A stretch of DNA of 21,381 nucleotides from UBA9662 sp002729415. GTDB lineage: Bacteria > Poribacteria > WGA-4E > UBA9662. Below the pieces are notes generated by a model. That model was not told the origin of the DNA and ran no database searches. It saw only the letters and a list, made by a program, of their open reading frames with translations. The position numbers were made by a program, and so were the translations under genes. Numbering within the stretch: position 1 is the stretch's first letter; each line of letters begins with the position of its first letter. Shown here piece by piece: positions 1 to 7,212 of the stretch. The stretch is from positions 1 through 21,381 of the forward strand of contig PBXZ01000198.1 in assembly GCA_002729415.1 (NCBI GenBank), read 5' to 3'.

Positions 1-224
1 TTGCCATTCCCGCTATTCTTGGAGCAGTTGCCCTGAAACTTAAAGATTTTACTGCTATATTGATATCCCCAACCAATATAGCAGTTAGCGTGATGACATC
101 ATTTGTTATTGGCTGGTTGGCACTCCGGTTTTTGCTGTCAATATTAAATCAGGGTAAACTGTCAGTATTTTCTTACTACTGCTTAATTATTGGTTTGTTG
201 ACTTTTGCCTGGTTGCGCATTTGA
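1..224 (+). CDS. uppP: Undecaprenyl-diphosphatase, C-terminal fragment (5' end off the window)
   Basis: The frame is open from the left edge (first full codon at position 3) to a TGA at 222-224 and gives the last 73 residues of a very hydrophobic protein. It starts with AILGAVALKLKD, has a membrane segment around SVMTSFVIGWLALRFLL, then LNQGKLSVFSYYC and a final hydrophobic stretch ending WLRI. This order (IPAxLGAxxLxLKD, a TM helix with SFxxGxxAxRxLL, then a GxLxxFxxYC turn and a last TM helix) is the C-terminal end of the UppP/BacA family. That integral membrane enzyme dephosphorylates undecaprenyl diphosphate to recycle the lipid carrier for peptidoglycan and other envelope polymers. The catalytic motifs lie in the missing N-terminal part, so activity cannot be judged here. 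Confidence 0.82.
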   Translation, partial: AIPAILGAVALKLKDFTAILISPTNIAVSVMTSFVIGWLALRFLLSILNQGKLSVFSYYCLIIGLLTFAWLRI

Positions 225-363
225 TGCGTGATTCAAATACTGTATCAAATCGATCAATACGGTGAAGTATCGATGGAGCCTCCGTTACCAGTCTATATGG
301 AAAGCTAACTGAGGAATTGATATATCTAGAGCCGAAAAATGCTAACTATGTAAGGGGTGGCAT

Positions 364-735
364 ATGAAAAACGTTGCTATTTTGGGGGCTAGTGATAATC
401 CCAACCGCTATGCCTATTTAGCTCAGGTGAAATTGCAGGAACAAGGTTATTTTGTTTATCCTATATCAAAGAGCGGGAAAGATATTTTGGGTGTCAGAGG
501 GTATACTCGTCTTAATCAAGTTGACGAAAAGTTAGATACCATAACACTTTACTTGAATCCTATACATTTAATCGATGTGTTGGACGATATACTTGAAAAG
601 AAACCAAGACGCGTGATTTTTAATCCTGGCACGGAATCGGAAACTCACATTAAAAGACTGGAGCAGGCTGATATTGTTGTGGAGCGAGCATGTACTCTGG
701 TTTTATTATCCACTAACCAGTTTGAGTCGATGTGA
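364..735 (+). CDS. CoA-binding domain protein (YccU-like Rossmann fold), 123 aa
   Basis: This is a small single-domain protein. Residues 3-16 give a beta strand followed by a nucleotide-binding turn (VAILGASDNPNRYA). The middle has the pattern GVRGYTRLNQV, and the end has VIFNPGTES (about 84-92) and IVVERACTLVLLST (about 104-117). This is the CoA_binding_2 family (PF13380, as I recall it), a stand-alone version of the CoA-binding Rossmann domain of succinyl-CoA synthetase. The family is thought to bind CoA, but its cellular role is not settled. The ATG at 364 is preceded by AAGGGG at 352-357, a suitable ribosome binding site. The gene lies 139 nt after uppP on the same strand and could be read with it. 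Length is normal for the family and no defect is visible. Confidence 0.85.
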   Translation: MKNVAILGASDNPNRYAYLAQVKLQEQGYFVYPISKSGKDILGVRGYTRLNQVDEKLDTITLYLNPIHLIDVLDDILEKKPRRVIFNPGTESETHIKRLEQADIVVERACTLVLLSTNQFESM

Positions 736-825
736 AAATGATACTGCTAAGTCTTGAACCCTTGACTAGATAGTAGGCGATTTGGTGGATTATGTGGGTC
801 TTTAAGAAAAAAAACAACATAAAAT

Positions 826-851
826 TTGACATTAGTATATAATGATATAAT
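826..851 (+). promoter_or_regulatory. Possible sigma-70 promoter upstream of the LamG gene
   Basis: A perfect TTGACA (826-831) is followed by a perfect TATAAT (846-851), in an AT-rich stretch of the 288-nt gap before the LamG gene. The spacing is only 14 nt instead of the usual 16-18, so the pairing is doubtful; a second TATAAT lies at 838-843. It is the only promoter-like site I see in this gap. Confidence 0.3.
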
Positions 852-907
852 TTTAAAAATCCAGATAATTTGGTGATGTCGATTTCTCCGTATTCGTATT
901 ATAGAAT

Positions 908-928
908 AGGAGGATCATTATGAATTAA
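908..928 (+). other. Strong Shine-Dalgarno followed by a two-codon ORF (ATG AAT TAA)
   Basis: AGGAGG at 908-913 is followed six bases later by ATG (920-922), AAT and a TAA stop at 926-928. The spacing is close to ideal for initiation, but the reading frame encodes only Met-Asn. The real LamG gene has its own AGGAGG at 1009-1014, about 100 nt downstream. It may be a regulatory minigene in the leader, the remnant of a broken gene, or chance. Confidence 0.35.
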
Positions 929-1023
929 GTGACGGTTTTCCAGATTCTTCTCTGAATTAGGAATTTGGAATATTATTTGCCAATGTTGTTGTAACAATAA
1001 ATACAGTTAGGAGGTAACAACAG

Positions 1024-1827
1024 ATGAAAGTTAGGGTATCAAGAATAGCCTTGATATGTATCAGTCTGATTTTTATGGGATTGGTGCTGGTTGCTCCGAT
1101 CTTTGCAATTAATTACGAAGAGCATCTTGTTGGGCTATGGAAGTTTGACGAAGGTTCGGGGAATAAAATAAAGGATTCCTCTGGCAATGGCCTTGACGGA
1201 GGAATCGAAGGCAGCGGTAAATGGGTAGATGGCAGGTTTGGTAAAGCCATAGAGTTTGATGGCAAAACTGGTTTCGTTGCCATTCCGGCACATGCAAACC
1301 CAACGAAGGCCATTACCGTTTCAATTTGGGCGAAAAGCAAAGTGAAAGCATGGAATGAAAACGGATTTATCATGTCTAAGAGAAACGCCTATATTCTTCA
1401 TAACAATACAGGTGGTGTAAAGGTTTCTTTCCCCATTTGCAATGGCGGTTGTTGGAACCAGCCTGGTGGTTGGAAAGACGGTGAAGTTGGCCCCGAAGAC
1501 ATTACCAAGTGGCATATGTATACAGGAACCTTCGATAGCACAACGGGAGATTGGCGGATTCTTATTGATGGCAAGGTTGAAAGTAAACTACAACTTGATA
1601 AGAAACCACTTGCGGCAGAAAAAGATAAGCCTCTCTGGATAGGACGTGATAACTGTTGCGGTGCCAGATATGGGGAGATCACCGTGGACGAGGTGATGGT
1701 CTTCGATACAGTATTGGGTGAAGATGATCTTAAACCCATCTTTAAGGATGGAATTGATTTAGCCATGTCAGTGGACAGTATTGAAAAGCTTGCTGCTACT
1801 TGGGGAAATGTTAAAACCCAGTACTAG
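1024..1827 (+). CDS. Secreted LamG-domain (concanavalin-like jelly-roll) protein, 267 aa
   Basis: Residues 1-28 form a Sec signal peptide: basic MKVRVSR, a hydrophobic core, and probable cleavage after PIFA. Residues 34-232 are one LamG/concanavalin-A-like jelly roll, opening with LVGLWKFDEGSGNKIKDSSG, then KWVDGRFGKAIEFDG (66-80), ITVSIWAK (97-104), a strand with IDGK (181-184) and the closing strand ITVDEVMVFDTVL (219-231). Four cysteines (139, 143, 211, 212) lie in two loops and could form disulfides after export. The tail ends SIEKLAATWGNVK. LamG domains bind carbohydrate or protein ligands; no catalytic residues are recognised, so a binding role at the cell surface is inferred. The start is set by AGGAGG at 1009-1014, nine bases before the ATG. 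The gene stands alone between two gaps. The N- and C-terminal signatures resemble the LamG proteins abundant in Poribacteria, as far as I remember. Confidence 0.85.
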   Translation: MKVRVSRIALICISLIFMGLVLVAPIFAINYEEHLVGLWKFDEGSGNKIKDSSGNGLDGGIEGSGKWVDGRFGKAIEFDGKTGFVAIPAHANPTKAITVSIWAKSKVKAWNENGFIMSKRNAYILHNNTGGVKVSFPICNGGCWNQPGGWKDGEVGPEDITKWHMYTGTFDSTTGDWRILIDGKVESKLQLDKKPLAAEKDKPLWIGRDNCCGARYGEITVDEVMVFDTVLGEDDLKPIFKDGIDLAMSVDSIEKLAATWGNVKTQY

Positions 1828-2296
1828 ATTCTGATGTTCTGCAGTTGCATTCTCTGAAAACTAGAAGTGCTTATGTGATCTAGTTGAAGCCTTGTTTTGG
1901 AGGGTTCTGCTTATAGAATCAGCCTATGTGTGTACATGCGGAAGGTATCGGCAATTTGGCCTTGCAAAGCGTAGATCATTGAAAACAACGTTTCTTGGTC
2001 TTAGTATGCTTGATCTCACTCAGTTTTGCTAAGACTGAAAGAGGTTACCAGAGTTGCCAATTGTCATAATAGGAAGCGTTGCTGTTGCCAACCCGAAGTC
2101 TGCCGTTTTTCAGAACGCCGGTAGAGATTTAAAGATCAAATAGTAGTCTAGCTACTAGAATTCTCCCCTTGTTGTGTTAAAATTATCCTGCCTGATGTCA
2201 CTCCTTATAATTATGTTACTTAAATAGTGGGTAAATTAACCGTTAAGAAGATGGCTGTCCCTAAATGTGATGTTCNCACTGGTGGAGAANTGAACA
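1828..2296. other. 469-nt intergenic region without a recognisable gene
   Basis: No reading frame of convincing length or composition is present. The region contains a long imperfect stem-loop (1995-2038, listed separately), a short inverted repeat TAGTAG-TCTAG-CTACTA at 2141-2157, and a perfect TATAAT at 2206-2211. That last site has no good -35 box and lies 86 nt before the next gene. Purine-rich GGTGGAGAA at 2281-2289 serves as ribosome binding site for the gene at 2297. I see no tRNA or known riboswitch. Confidence 0.5.
1995..2038 (+). other. Imperfect 12-bp stem-loop of unknown role
   Basis: GTCTTAG (1998-2004) is exactly complementary to CTAAGAC (2029-2035). The stem extends to 1995-2006 / 2027-2038 if three G-U pairs are allowed, with a 20-nt loop. 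No T-run follows directly, so it is not a standard intrinsic terminator. It lies 168 nt after the LamG stop and could be a 3' processing or stability element, or part of a small RNA. Confidence 0.3.
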
Positions 2297-3340
2297 ATGG
2301 TTAATGNTGCCGTCGTTGGNTATGGNGCTGCTGGTCGGTACTACCATTCTTACCTGATTGGTTTGGCTNGTGGAATCGACCTGTACGCGATTGCCACACG
2401 TGATCCTGAGCGGCGTCGACAAGCTGCCGAGCACCATTCAGAGGCANGGATCTATGAAAGTATAGATCAANTGATTNCTGATGATAAAGTAGATCTCGTG
2501 GTATTGGCNACACCACATAACGTCCACGCCGAATTGGCAATTAAGGNTATGGAANCGGGCAAGCATGTTGTTACAGACAAGATTATGTGCCTGAACGCAC
2601 TGGAAGCAGAAAAAATGATTGCTTCCAGTGAACAAAACAACGTACTCTTGAGCATTTTTCACAATCGCCGTTGGGACTGGGATTACTTGACNGTCAAGAA
2701 AGTGATTGATGATGGATTACTTGGAAATCCATATCTTTATCAGGTTTCAATCATGCAGTACGATCGACCACGTGGATGGGGGTGGCGTGGATCCAAAATA
2801 CAAAGTGGCGGTATCTTATTTGATTGGCCTTCTCATCTCGTTGATCAAGCCCTNCAGTTGATCGATTCACCCGTCAGAACAGTCTATTGTGATATTTACT
2901 ATACTGATCAATGGNACATTGATATTGGAAACTATGCCAATCTGATTATGACCTACCAAAATGATGTTAGATATCAAATTGAAATCAGCAATCTGGCAAA
3001 GAGCCCGAAACCCAGGTGGTATGTTCAAGGGAATCTTGGTGGTTTGGTTAAGTTTGGTCTTGATCCGCAAGATTTAGCGATGAAGGCTGGTAACATTGAT
3101 GCCGCGGAGCAAACACCAGAAAATTATGCTAACGTTATAACTGTTGCTAGTGGCAACGAAGAAAAGATTGTTGTCGAACCGATTTGTGGTTCGTGGAAAT
3201 CTTATTACCAGAATATTGCTGATGTCTTGAACTATGGGGAGGAACTCGTTGTTACGCCAGCACAGATTTTAGAGGTTATGCGGGTTTTTGACGCGGCTAT
3301 GAAATCCTCTGAAACTGGAGAAGTTGTACGCCTCTCGTAG
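2297..3340 (+). CDS. Gfo/Idh/MocA family NAD(P)-dependent oxidoreductase, 347 aa
   Basis: The N-terminus is a Rossmann fold. Two ambiguous codons there are GGN, so they are glycine and the motif reads VVGYGAAGRYYHS (G8, G10, G13). A DxVDLVVLxTPHNVHAE stretch (66-79) follows. At the place of the usual EKP signature the protein has VVTDKIMC (91-98), keeping the lysine (K95) but not the Glu or Pro. The C-terminal beta-sheet domain has SGGILFDWPSHLVDQA (170-185), matching the GGxxxDxxxHxxD active-site helix of the family (D176, H180, D183). Members oxidise or reduce sugars, inositols and sugar derivatives with NAD(P); the substrate here is unknown. Start: ATG at 2297 after GGTGGAG. Thirteen N bases fall in the first 650 nt. 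It is separated from the operon at 3964 by 620 nt, so it may be a separate unit. Confidence 0.85.
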   Translation: MVNXAVVXYXAAGRYYHSYLIGLAXGIDLYAIATRDPERRRQAAEHHSEAXIYESIDQXIXDDKVDLVVLXTPHNVHAELAIKXMEXGKHVVTDKIMCLNALEAEKMIASSEQNNVLLSIFHNRRWDWDYLXVKKVIDDGLLGNPYLYQVSIMQYDRPRGWGWRGSKIQSGGILFDWPSHLVDQAXQLIDSPVRTVYCDIYYTDQWXIDIGNYANLIMTYQNDVRYQIEISNLAKSPKPRWYVQGNLGGLVKFGLDPQDLAMKAGNIDAAEQTPENYANVITVASGNEEKIVVEPICGSWKSYYQNIADVLNYGEELVVTPAQILEVMRVFDAAMKSSETGEVVRLS

Positions 3341-3963
3341 TAAGAGAATTGTCTTCGGTTTTTTTTAGGAAAGATGTCATTTCTTTCTCTTTAGTGTTCC
3401 ATGTTGTTACTTTAGATATTGGTTTTACACACCGAACCCGAGATGAGAAAGTGATGCCTTGGCATTGGCAAAATTACGNTTTNCGGAACGTAACTGATTG
3501 TTACTTTGATACCAAGATTCCCCTNGGATAACAGCGTATTTTGTGCCGACTTGGGGAGTACCGANGCTACGGGGGTTATGTGGGTTGTCGCTGTTAAGGT
3601 GAAATTTTGGATCGTAGATATCCAAGNACCATTCCCATNCATTTTCTAATAGTCCAGTTCCTCTGTAGAAAGTTCTTGCTGTATTTGGCAGGATATACTA
3701 ACCTAGCCNNATAGACTAGAATTTTCCAAACTGACCAAATTACTTTCCTGTTTAGTGTTATTCCTACCCCTGNTTCAAGGGAACTCATGTGAAATTGACN
3801 GTTGAAGCTTTCTGACTGTCAAAATACCTAAATGGGGGAGTCTCGAAAAATTTGAATGATATCATTTGGCTGTATATTACAGATTATTTGCATAGATGAT
3901 AAGGGGTTATAATTCCAAACGATGCCTGCCAGATTTGATCAATGTTAAGGAGAAAGAGATCGT
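3341..3963. other. 623-nt intergenic region; no recognisable gene
   Basis: Frames of up to about 75 codons exist on both strands, but none shows a recognisable domain, a convincing ribosome binding site or consistent composition. About nine N bases make frame reading unreliable between 3479 and 3800, so a decayed or mis-sequenced gene cannot be ruled out. Near the right end are an inverted repeat (3795-3822, listed separately), a TATAAT at 3908-3913 with only a poor -35 partner, and the ribosome binding site AAGGAGAAAG (3947-3956) of the next gene. The promoter of the four-gene operon should lie in this region. Confidence 0.5.
3795..3822. promoter_or_regulatory. Inverted repeat upstream of the catabolic operon
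   Basis: TTGACNGT (3795-3802) is complementary to ACTGTCAA (3815-3822) if the N is A, giving 8-bp arms around a 12-nt spacer. It lies about 140 nt before the start of the NHL gene. It could be an operator for a sugar-responsive regulator or a hairpin. There is no T-run after it. Confidence 0.3.
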
Positions 3964-4938
3964 ATGAGAGAAGTTGGTGCTGCTCAATTTACCTATCGTG
4001 AAGTCAGAGACTGGGGGGAATTTCCATCGGGATGGACATTCGAGGATACTCCTGGTGTTGCTGTGGATTCACAGGATCGTGTATATGCCTTTACTCGGGA
4101 AAAAAATGGCATAGTGGTTTTCAATTCGGATGGCAGTTTGTTCAAATCTTGGGGAGATGATTTATTCAAACGTCCTCACTGTATATTTATTGGGCCCGAT
4201 GACACGATTTTTTGTGTTGATGATTTTGGTCATGCAGTCTATAAATTTACGGTAGATGGAGAACAGTTGATGGTAATTGAAACCGCGGACAATCCTGCTG
4301 ATACAGGTTATGTTTGGGGAGATCAGCCATCAGCTATTGTGCGATCAGGACCACCTTTTAATTTTCCTACCTGGGTTGCACTGTCACCTGAAGGTGAATT
4401 ATACGTAACCGATGGGTATGGGAACGCACGTGTTCACAAGTTTTCCCCAGAAGGGGATCTACTTCTCTCTTGGGGAGAACCGGGTGGTGGGGTTGGTCAA
4501 TTTGAGACGCCGCATAGTGTCCACGTGGATAAAGATGGTTGGGTTTACGTCGCTGACCGGCAAAATTGTCGGATCCAAATTTTTAACTCTGAAGGAGAGT
4601 ATATTGAACAATGGAGTGATATCTATTGGCCATGCGATATGTGTGCTGATGTTGATGGTAACCTATATGTGGCAGAAATCGGAGGTATATTTATGAATTT
4701 GGAAAAAGAGGCTGATTTTACTAGTCCAAATGCTCGCATAACTGTAAGGGATATGAGTGGAAATATTAAAATGGAGTGGGGAGAAGCAAATCCAACTGGT
4801 GAGGGGAGGTTTTTTTCACCTCATAGTATTGCTATTGATTCACAAGGTAATTTGTATGTCGGTGAAGTTTCGACTTCCTATCCCGGAGGTCAAGCTCCTT
4901 CGGATTGGCGTGCGTTTCGCAAGTTCGCCCGAGTTTAA
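3964..4938 (+). CDS. NHL-repeat six-bladed beta-propeller protein, 324 aa
   Basis: The protein consists almost entirely of NHL-type blades, each with the core pattern (P/H)xxxAxDxxGxxYVxDxxNxRIxxFxxxG. The clearest are GVAVDSQDRVYAF (31-43), PTWVALSPEGELYVTDGYG (135-153), HSVHVDKDGWVYVADRQNCR (184-203), ADVDGNLYVAE (228-238) and HSIAIDSQGNLYVGE (287-301); six blades are expected. No signal peptide or membrane segment is seen, so it is probably cytoplasmic. Six-bladed propellers of this type include peptidyl-amidoglycolate lyase-like proteins and, more distantly, SMP-30 sugar lactonases. In a sugar oxidation operon a lactonase-like role is an attractive guess, but no metal-binding residues could be assigned. 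Ribosome binding site AAGGAGAAAG ends seven bases before the ATG. It is the first gene of a four-gene operon, 32 nt before the next. Confidence 0.8.
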   Translation: MREVGAAQFTYREVRDWGEFPSGWTFEDTPGVAVDSQDRVYAFTREKNGIVVFNSDGSLFKSWGDDLFKRPHCIFIGPDDTIFCVDDFGHAVYKFTVDGEQLMVIETADNPADTGYVWGDQPSAIVRSGPPFNFPTWVALSPEGELYVTDGYGNARVHKFSPEGDLLLSWGEPGGGVGQFETPHSVHVDKDGWVYVADRQNCRIQIFNSEGEYIEQWSDIYWPCDMCADVDGNLYVAEIGGIFMNLEKEADFTSPNARITVRDMSGNIKMEWGEANPTGEGRFFSPHSIAIDSQGNLYVGEVSTSYPGGQAPSDWRAFRKFARV

Positions 4939-4970
4939 GACACAGCACGATTGGCACAGTTTAGATTGAG

Positions 4971-6026
4971 ATGACAATGGAAAAATATCGTTGCGCGATT
5001 ATTGGGTGTGGAGGACGCGCACATGGTCATGCAAAAGCTTATCAGTTGGTTGATCGGGGTGACTTAGTTGCCTGTGCTAATTTATCTAATGCCGAGCGCC
5101 GCCAAAAATTTGCTTTGGCTTATGGTATTACTGGTTATGCAAATGCAATGGAAATGATAGAGAAAGAACGACCGGATCTGGTACACATTGTGACCATGCC
5201 AGACCAATGGGTTCCTTTGATGCAGATGGTATCGGATCTTGGTGTTATGGCTTGCTTGGTTGAAAAGCCTATCGCTTGTGGTGTTGAGGACTGGCAGAAA
5301 TTGTGTCAATTAGAAGCCAGCTCAAGCACCAAGTTCGGTGTTGGTAAGCAGTTTCGTTGGCATCCACGGTTGGTGGACTGTCGTCAAGCACTTCGCTCTG
5401 GAAATCTCGGCGACTTATTGTGGATCAATTTTTTTGCTCGGATGAATTTGTCTGCTCAAGGAACTCATATGATTGACTGGGCTATGTCGCTGAATGGTGA
5501 TTCACCTGTGACGCAGGTTTTTGGCAATATTAGTGGTGCAGGTGGGTTTGATAGCTCATATCCTGCACCAGATGCCTCGGTTGCCCAAGTGATGTTTGCT
5601 AATGGCGTCTATGGCCTATGGAGTACAGGTCTTACAGCACCAGAAATTATAGATGGTTCGGAGATTTATAAACACACTCATGTGGCNGGGTATGCTGAGC
5701 GGGGTCATGTTATTTTTGAGGAATTTGGTCGCTGGTCAATTTCTTCACCTGATGNTTCTCAGGGTGGGAAGATCTCTTTTGAAGATCGGAATCGGTATAA
5801 TGATGTGGCCCAAGCCAATCTGACCAACGCTATGTTTCAATGGATTGAAAACGATGCCAAACCTGTTGAAACTAATCTCAAANTTGCACTCCATCAATGG
5901 AACGTGGTTTTGGGATTGTACGCTAGCGCTATCTGTCGGCAGCCAATTGATATCCCTTTTGAGCCCCCTGATGATTTGTTGCTACAATTACAAACTGTAT
6001 TGGAGGAACAAAAACTATCGGGTTGA
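4971..6026 (+). CDS. Second Gfo/Idh/MocA family oxidoreductase, 351 aa
   Basis: Residues 7-17 form the Rossmann turn (RCAIIGCGGRA). RPDLVHIVTMPDQW (67-80) follows, then a canonical EKP signature in CLVEKPIA (95-102). The C-terminal domain carries GTHMIDW (164-170), the active-site helix with H166 and D169. It is a soluble NAD(P)-dependent sugar or sugar-derivative dehydrogenase; the substrate cannot be read from the sequence. It differs clearly from the oxidoreductase at 2297 (intact EKP, different active-site spacing), so the two are not recent duplicates. The start could be 4971 or the second ATG two codons on (4977); ribosome binding sites are weak for both, which fits translational coupling with the NHL gene ending 32 nt upstream. 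Three N bases; the first (5687) falls in GCN, so alanine is certain there. Confidence 0.87.
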   Translation: MTMEKYRCAIIGCGGRAHGHAKAYQLVDRGDLVACANLSNAERRQKFALAYGITGYANAMEMIEKERPDLVHIVTMPDQWVPLMQMVSDLGVMACLVEKPIACGVEDWQKLCQLEASSSTKFGVGKQFRWHPRLVDCRQALRSGNLGDLLWINFFARMNLSAQGTHMIDWAMSLNGDSPVTQVFGNISGAGGFDSSYPAPDASVAQVMFANGVYGLWSTGLTAPEIIDGSEIYKHTHVXGYAERGHVIFEEFGRWSISSPDXSQGGKISFEDRNRYNDVAQANLTNAMFQWIENDAKPVETNLKXALHQWNVVLGLYASAICRQPIDIPFEPPDDLLLQLQTVLEEQKLSG

Positions 6027-6119
6027 GCTCAGAAGCAAAANCCCGAATNAGAGACTATAGATTGAGTCTAAATTCAAACATGTTTGTTTAATCAGAAAAG
6101 GTCGAATTAGGATGGCATA

Positions 6120-7124
6120 ATGAAGGNAAAAGTGATTCTCGATCCGCATGGACGTCAGTTGGAGAAAATATTTCTGCCAGAAGATTTGGAACGACTCCGT
6201 TCTTTGGCTGACTTGATATGGGTGAAAAACAAACCGATGCCTATGGAAGAAGTAGATACGGTTAAAGACCAGGTGGTTGCTATTATCACTGGGAATTGGC
6301 ATTATGGTGAGGTTTCGAAGTTTCCTCAATTGCGAGCTATTTTAGAAGTGAGTGGGGGGTTTCCATCTCCCAGATATTTAGACTATGCGACCTGTTTTTC
6401 GCGATGTATTAATGTGCTTAGTTGTTCACCTGCCTTTGGACCTGCTGTCGCTGAGATGGGATTAGGAATGGCAATCGCTGCTGCACGTCAGATCGTTTGG
6501 AACGATTCGGCTTTCCGTCAGGGAAAAGCTAACTGGAGTCACTTGGAATTTGGTGAGACATTTTTGTTATACGATAAACCGGTTGGTTTCATTGGTTTTG
6601 GAGGTTTGGCTCGTTCCTTGAAGCCTTTACTGGAACCGTTTCGTTGTCCAATACAGGTATATGATCCGTGGTTAACAGATGCTTACCTGCGGACTCAGGG
6701 NGTCACACCAGTTGATCTAGATTTATTGTTNGCTACCTCGCGTATCATTTTCGTTTTAGCNGTACCNGCGATTTCCAACCGNGCCCTCTTGAATCGAGAA
6801 CTCTTGAATCGTATCTCAGCTGAGTCTATATTTGTTTTGCTTAGCAGATCGCATGTTGTTGATTTCGATGTTTTGACTGAGATGCTGGTTGAAGGGTGTT
6901 TCAAAGCTGCTATCGATGTGTATCCGGAAGAACCGTTGCCGCTTGATCANCCTATCCGTAAACTGCCAAATGTGATTCTTTCATCTCATCGTGCGGGTGC
7001 CATAGGAGAAGCACTACATAATATTGGCCGCATCGTTACTAATGATCTAGAAGCAATTCTTCAGGGACTGGTTCCACAAGAGATGCAGGTTGCCCAACCA
7101 GAATATATCCAACTTCGTGGATAG
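6120..7124 (+). CDS. D-isomer-specific 2-hydroxyacid dehydrogenase family protein, 334 aa
   Basis: The order of domains is that of the family: an N-terminal substrate half, an inserted NAD-binding Rossmann domain and a return to the first domain. The Rossmann turn is VGFIGFGGLARS (155-166), GxGxxA instead of the usual GxGxxG, with D182 in QVYDPW as the probable NAD ribose ligand. The catalytic triad appears complete: R243 in LLSRSHVVD, E271 in DVYPEEPLP and H290 in SSHRAG. Members reduce 2-keto acids or oxidise D-2-hydroxyacids with NAD(H), for example glycerate or phosphoglycerate dehydrogenases. Here it may act on a keto acid produced by the dehydratase downstream (inference). ATG at 6120 follows AGGATGG, 93 nt after the previous gene. 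Of seven N bases six are at third codon positions, and four of those (GGN, GCN, CCN, CGN) do not hide the residue. Confidence 0.83.
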   Translation: MKXKVILDPHGRQLEKIFLPEDLERLRSLADLIWVKNKPMPMEEVDTVKDQVVAIITGNWHYGEVSKFPQLRAILEVSGGFPSPRYLDYATCFSRCINVLSCSPAFGPAVAEMGLGMAIAAARQIVWNDSAFRQGKANWSHLEFGETFLLYDKPVGFIGFGGLARSLKPLLEPFRCPIQVYDPWLTDAYLRTQXVTPVDLDLLXATSRIIFVLXVXAISNXALLNRELLNRISAESIFVLLSRSHVVDFDVLTEMLVEGCFKAAIDVYPEEPLPLDXPIRKLPNVILSSHRAGAIGEALHNIGRIVTNDLEAILQGLVPQEMQVAQPEYIQLRG

Positions 7125-7212
7125 GTATCAGCTTGAAAATGGAAAAGCCAACAATTAAGTTGCCAAAATTTGTGTTCAGTAATCTCCTGTCAATTGCATG
7201 GGGAAAACTACT

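Noticed and set aside
1829..1841. The 13-mer TTCTGATGTTCTG occurs here and again at 20602-20614.
   Set aside because: A 13-base match within 21 kb is expected a few times by chance, and the flanks are unrelated.
3349..3531. Plus-strand frame with MPWHWQNY and TDCYFDTKIP segments that looked like a protein tail.
   Set aside because: No family could be recognised, no ribosome binding site precedes it, and N bases interrupt it; it is kept only as part of the unexplained gap.
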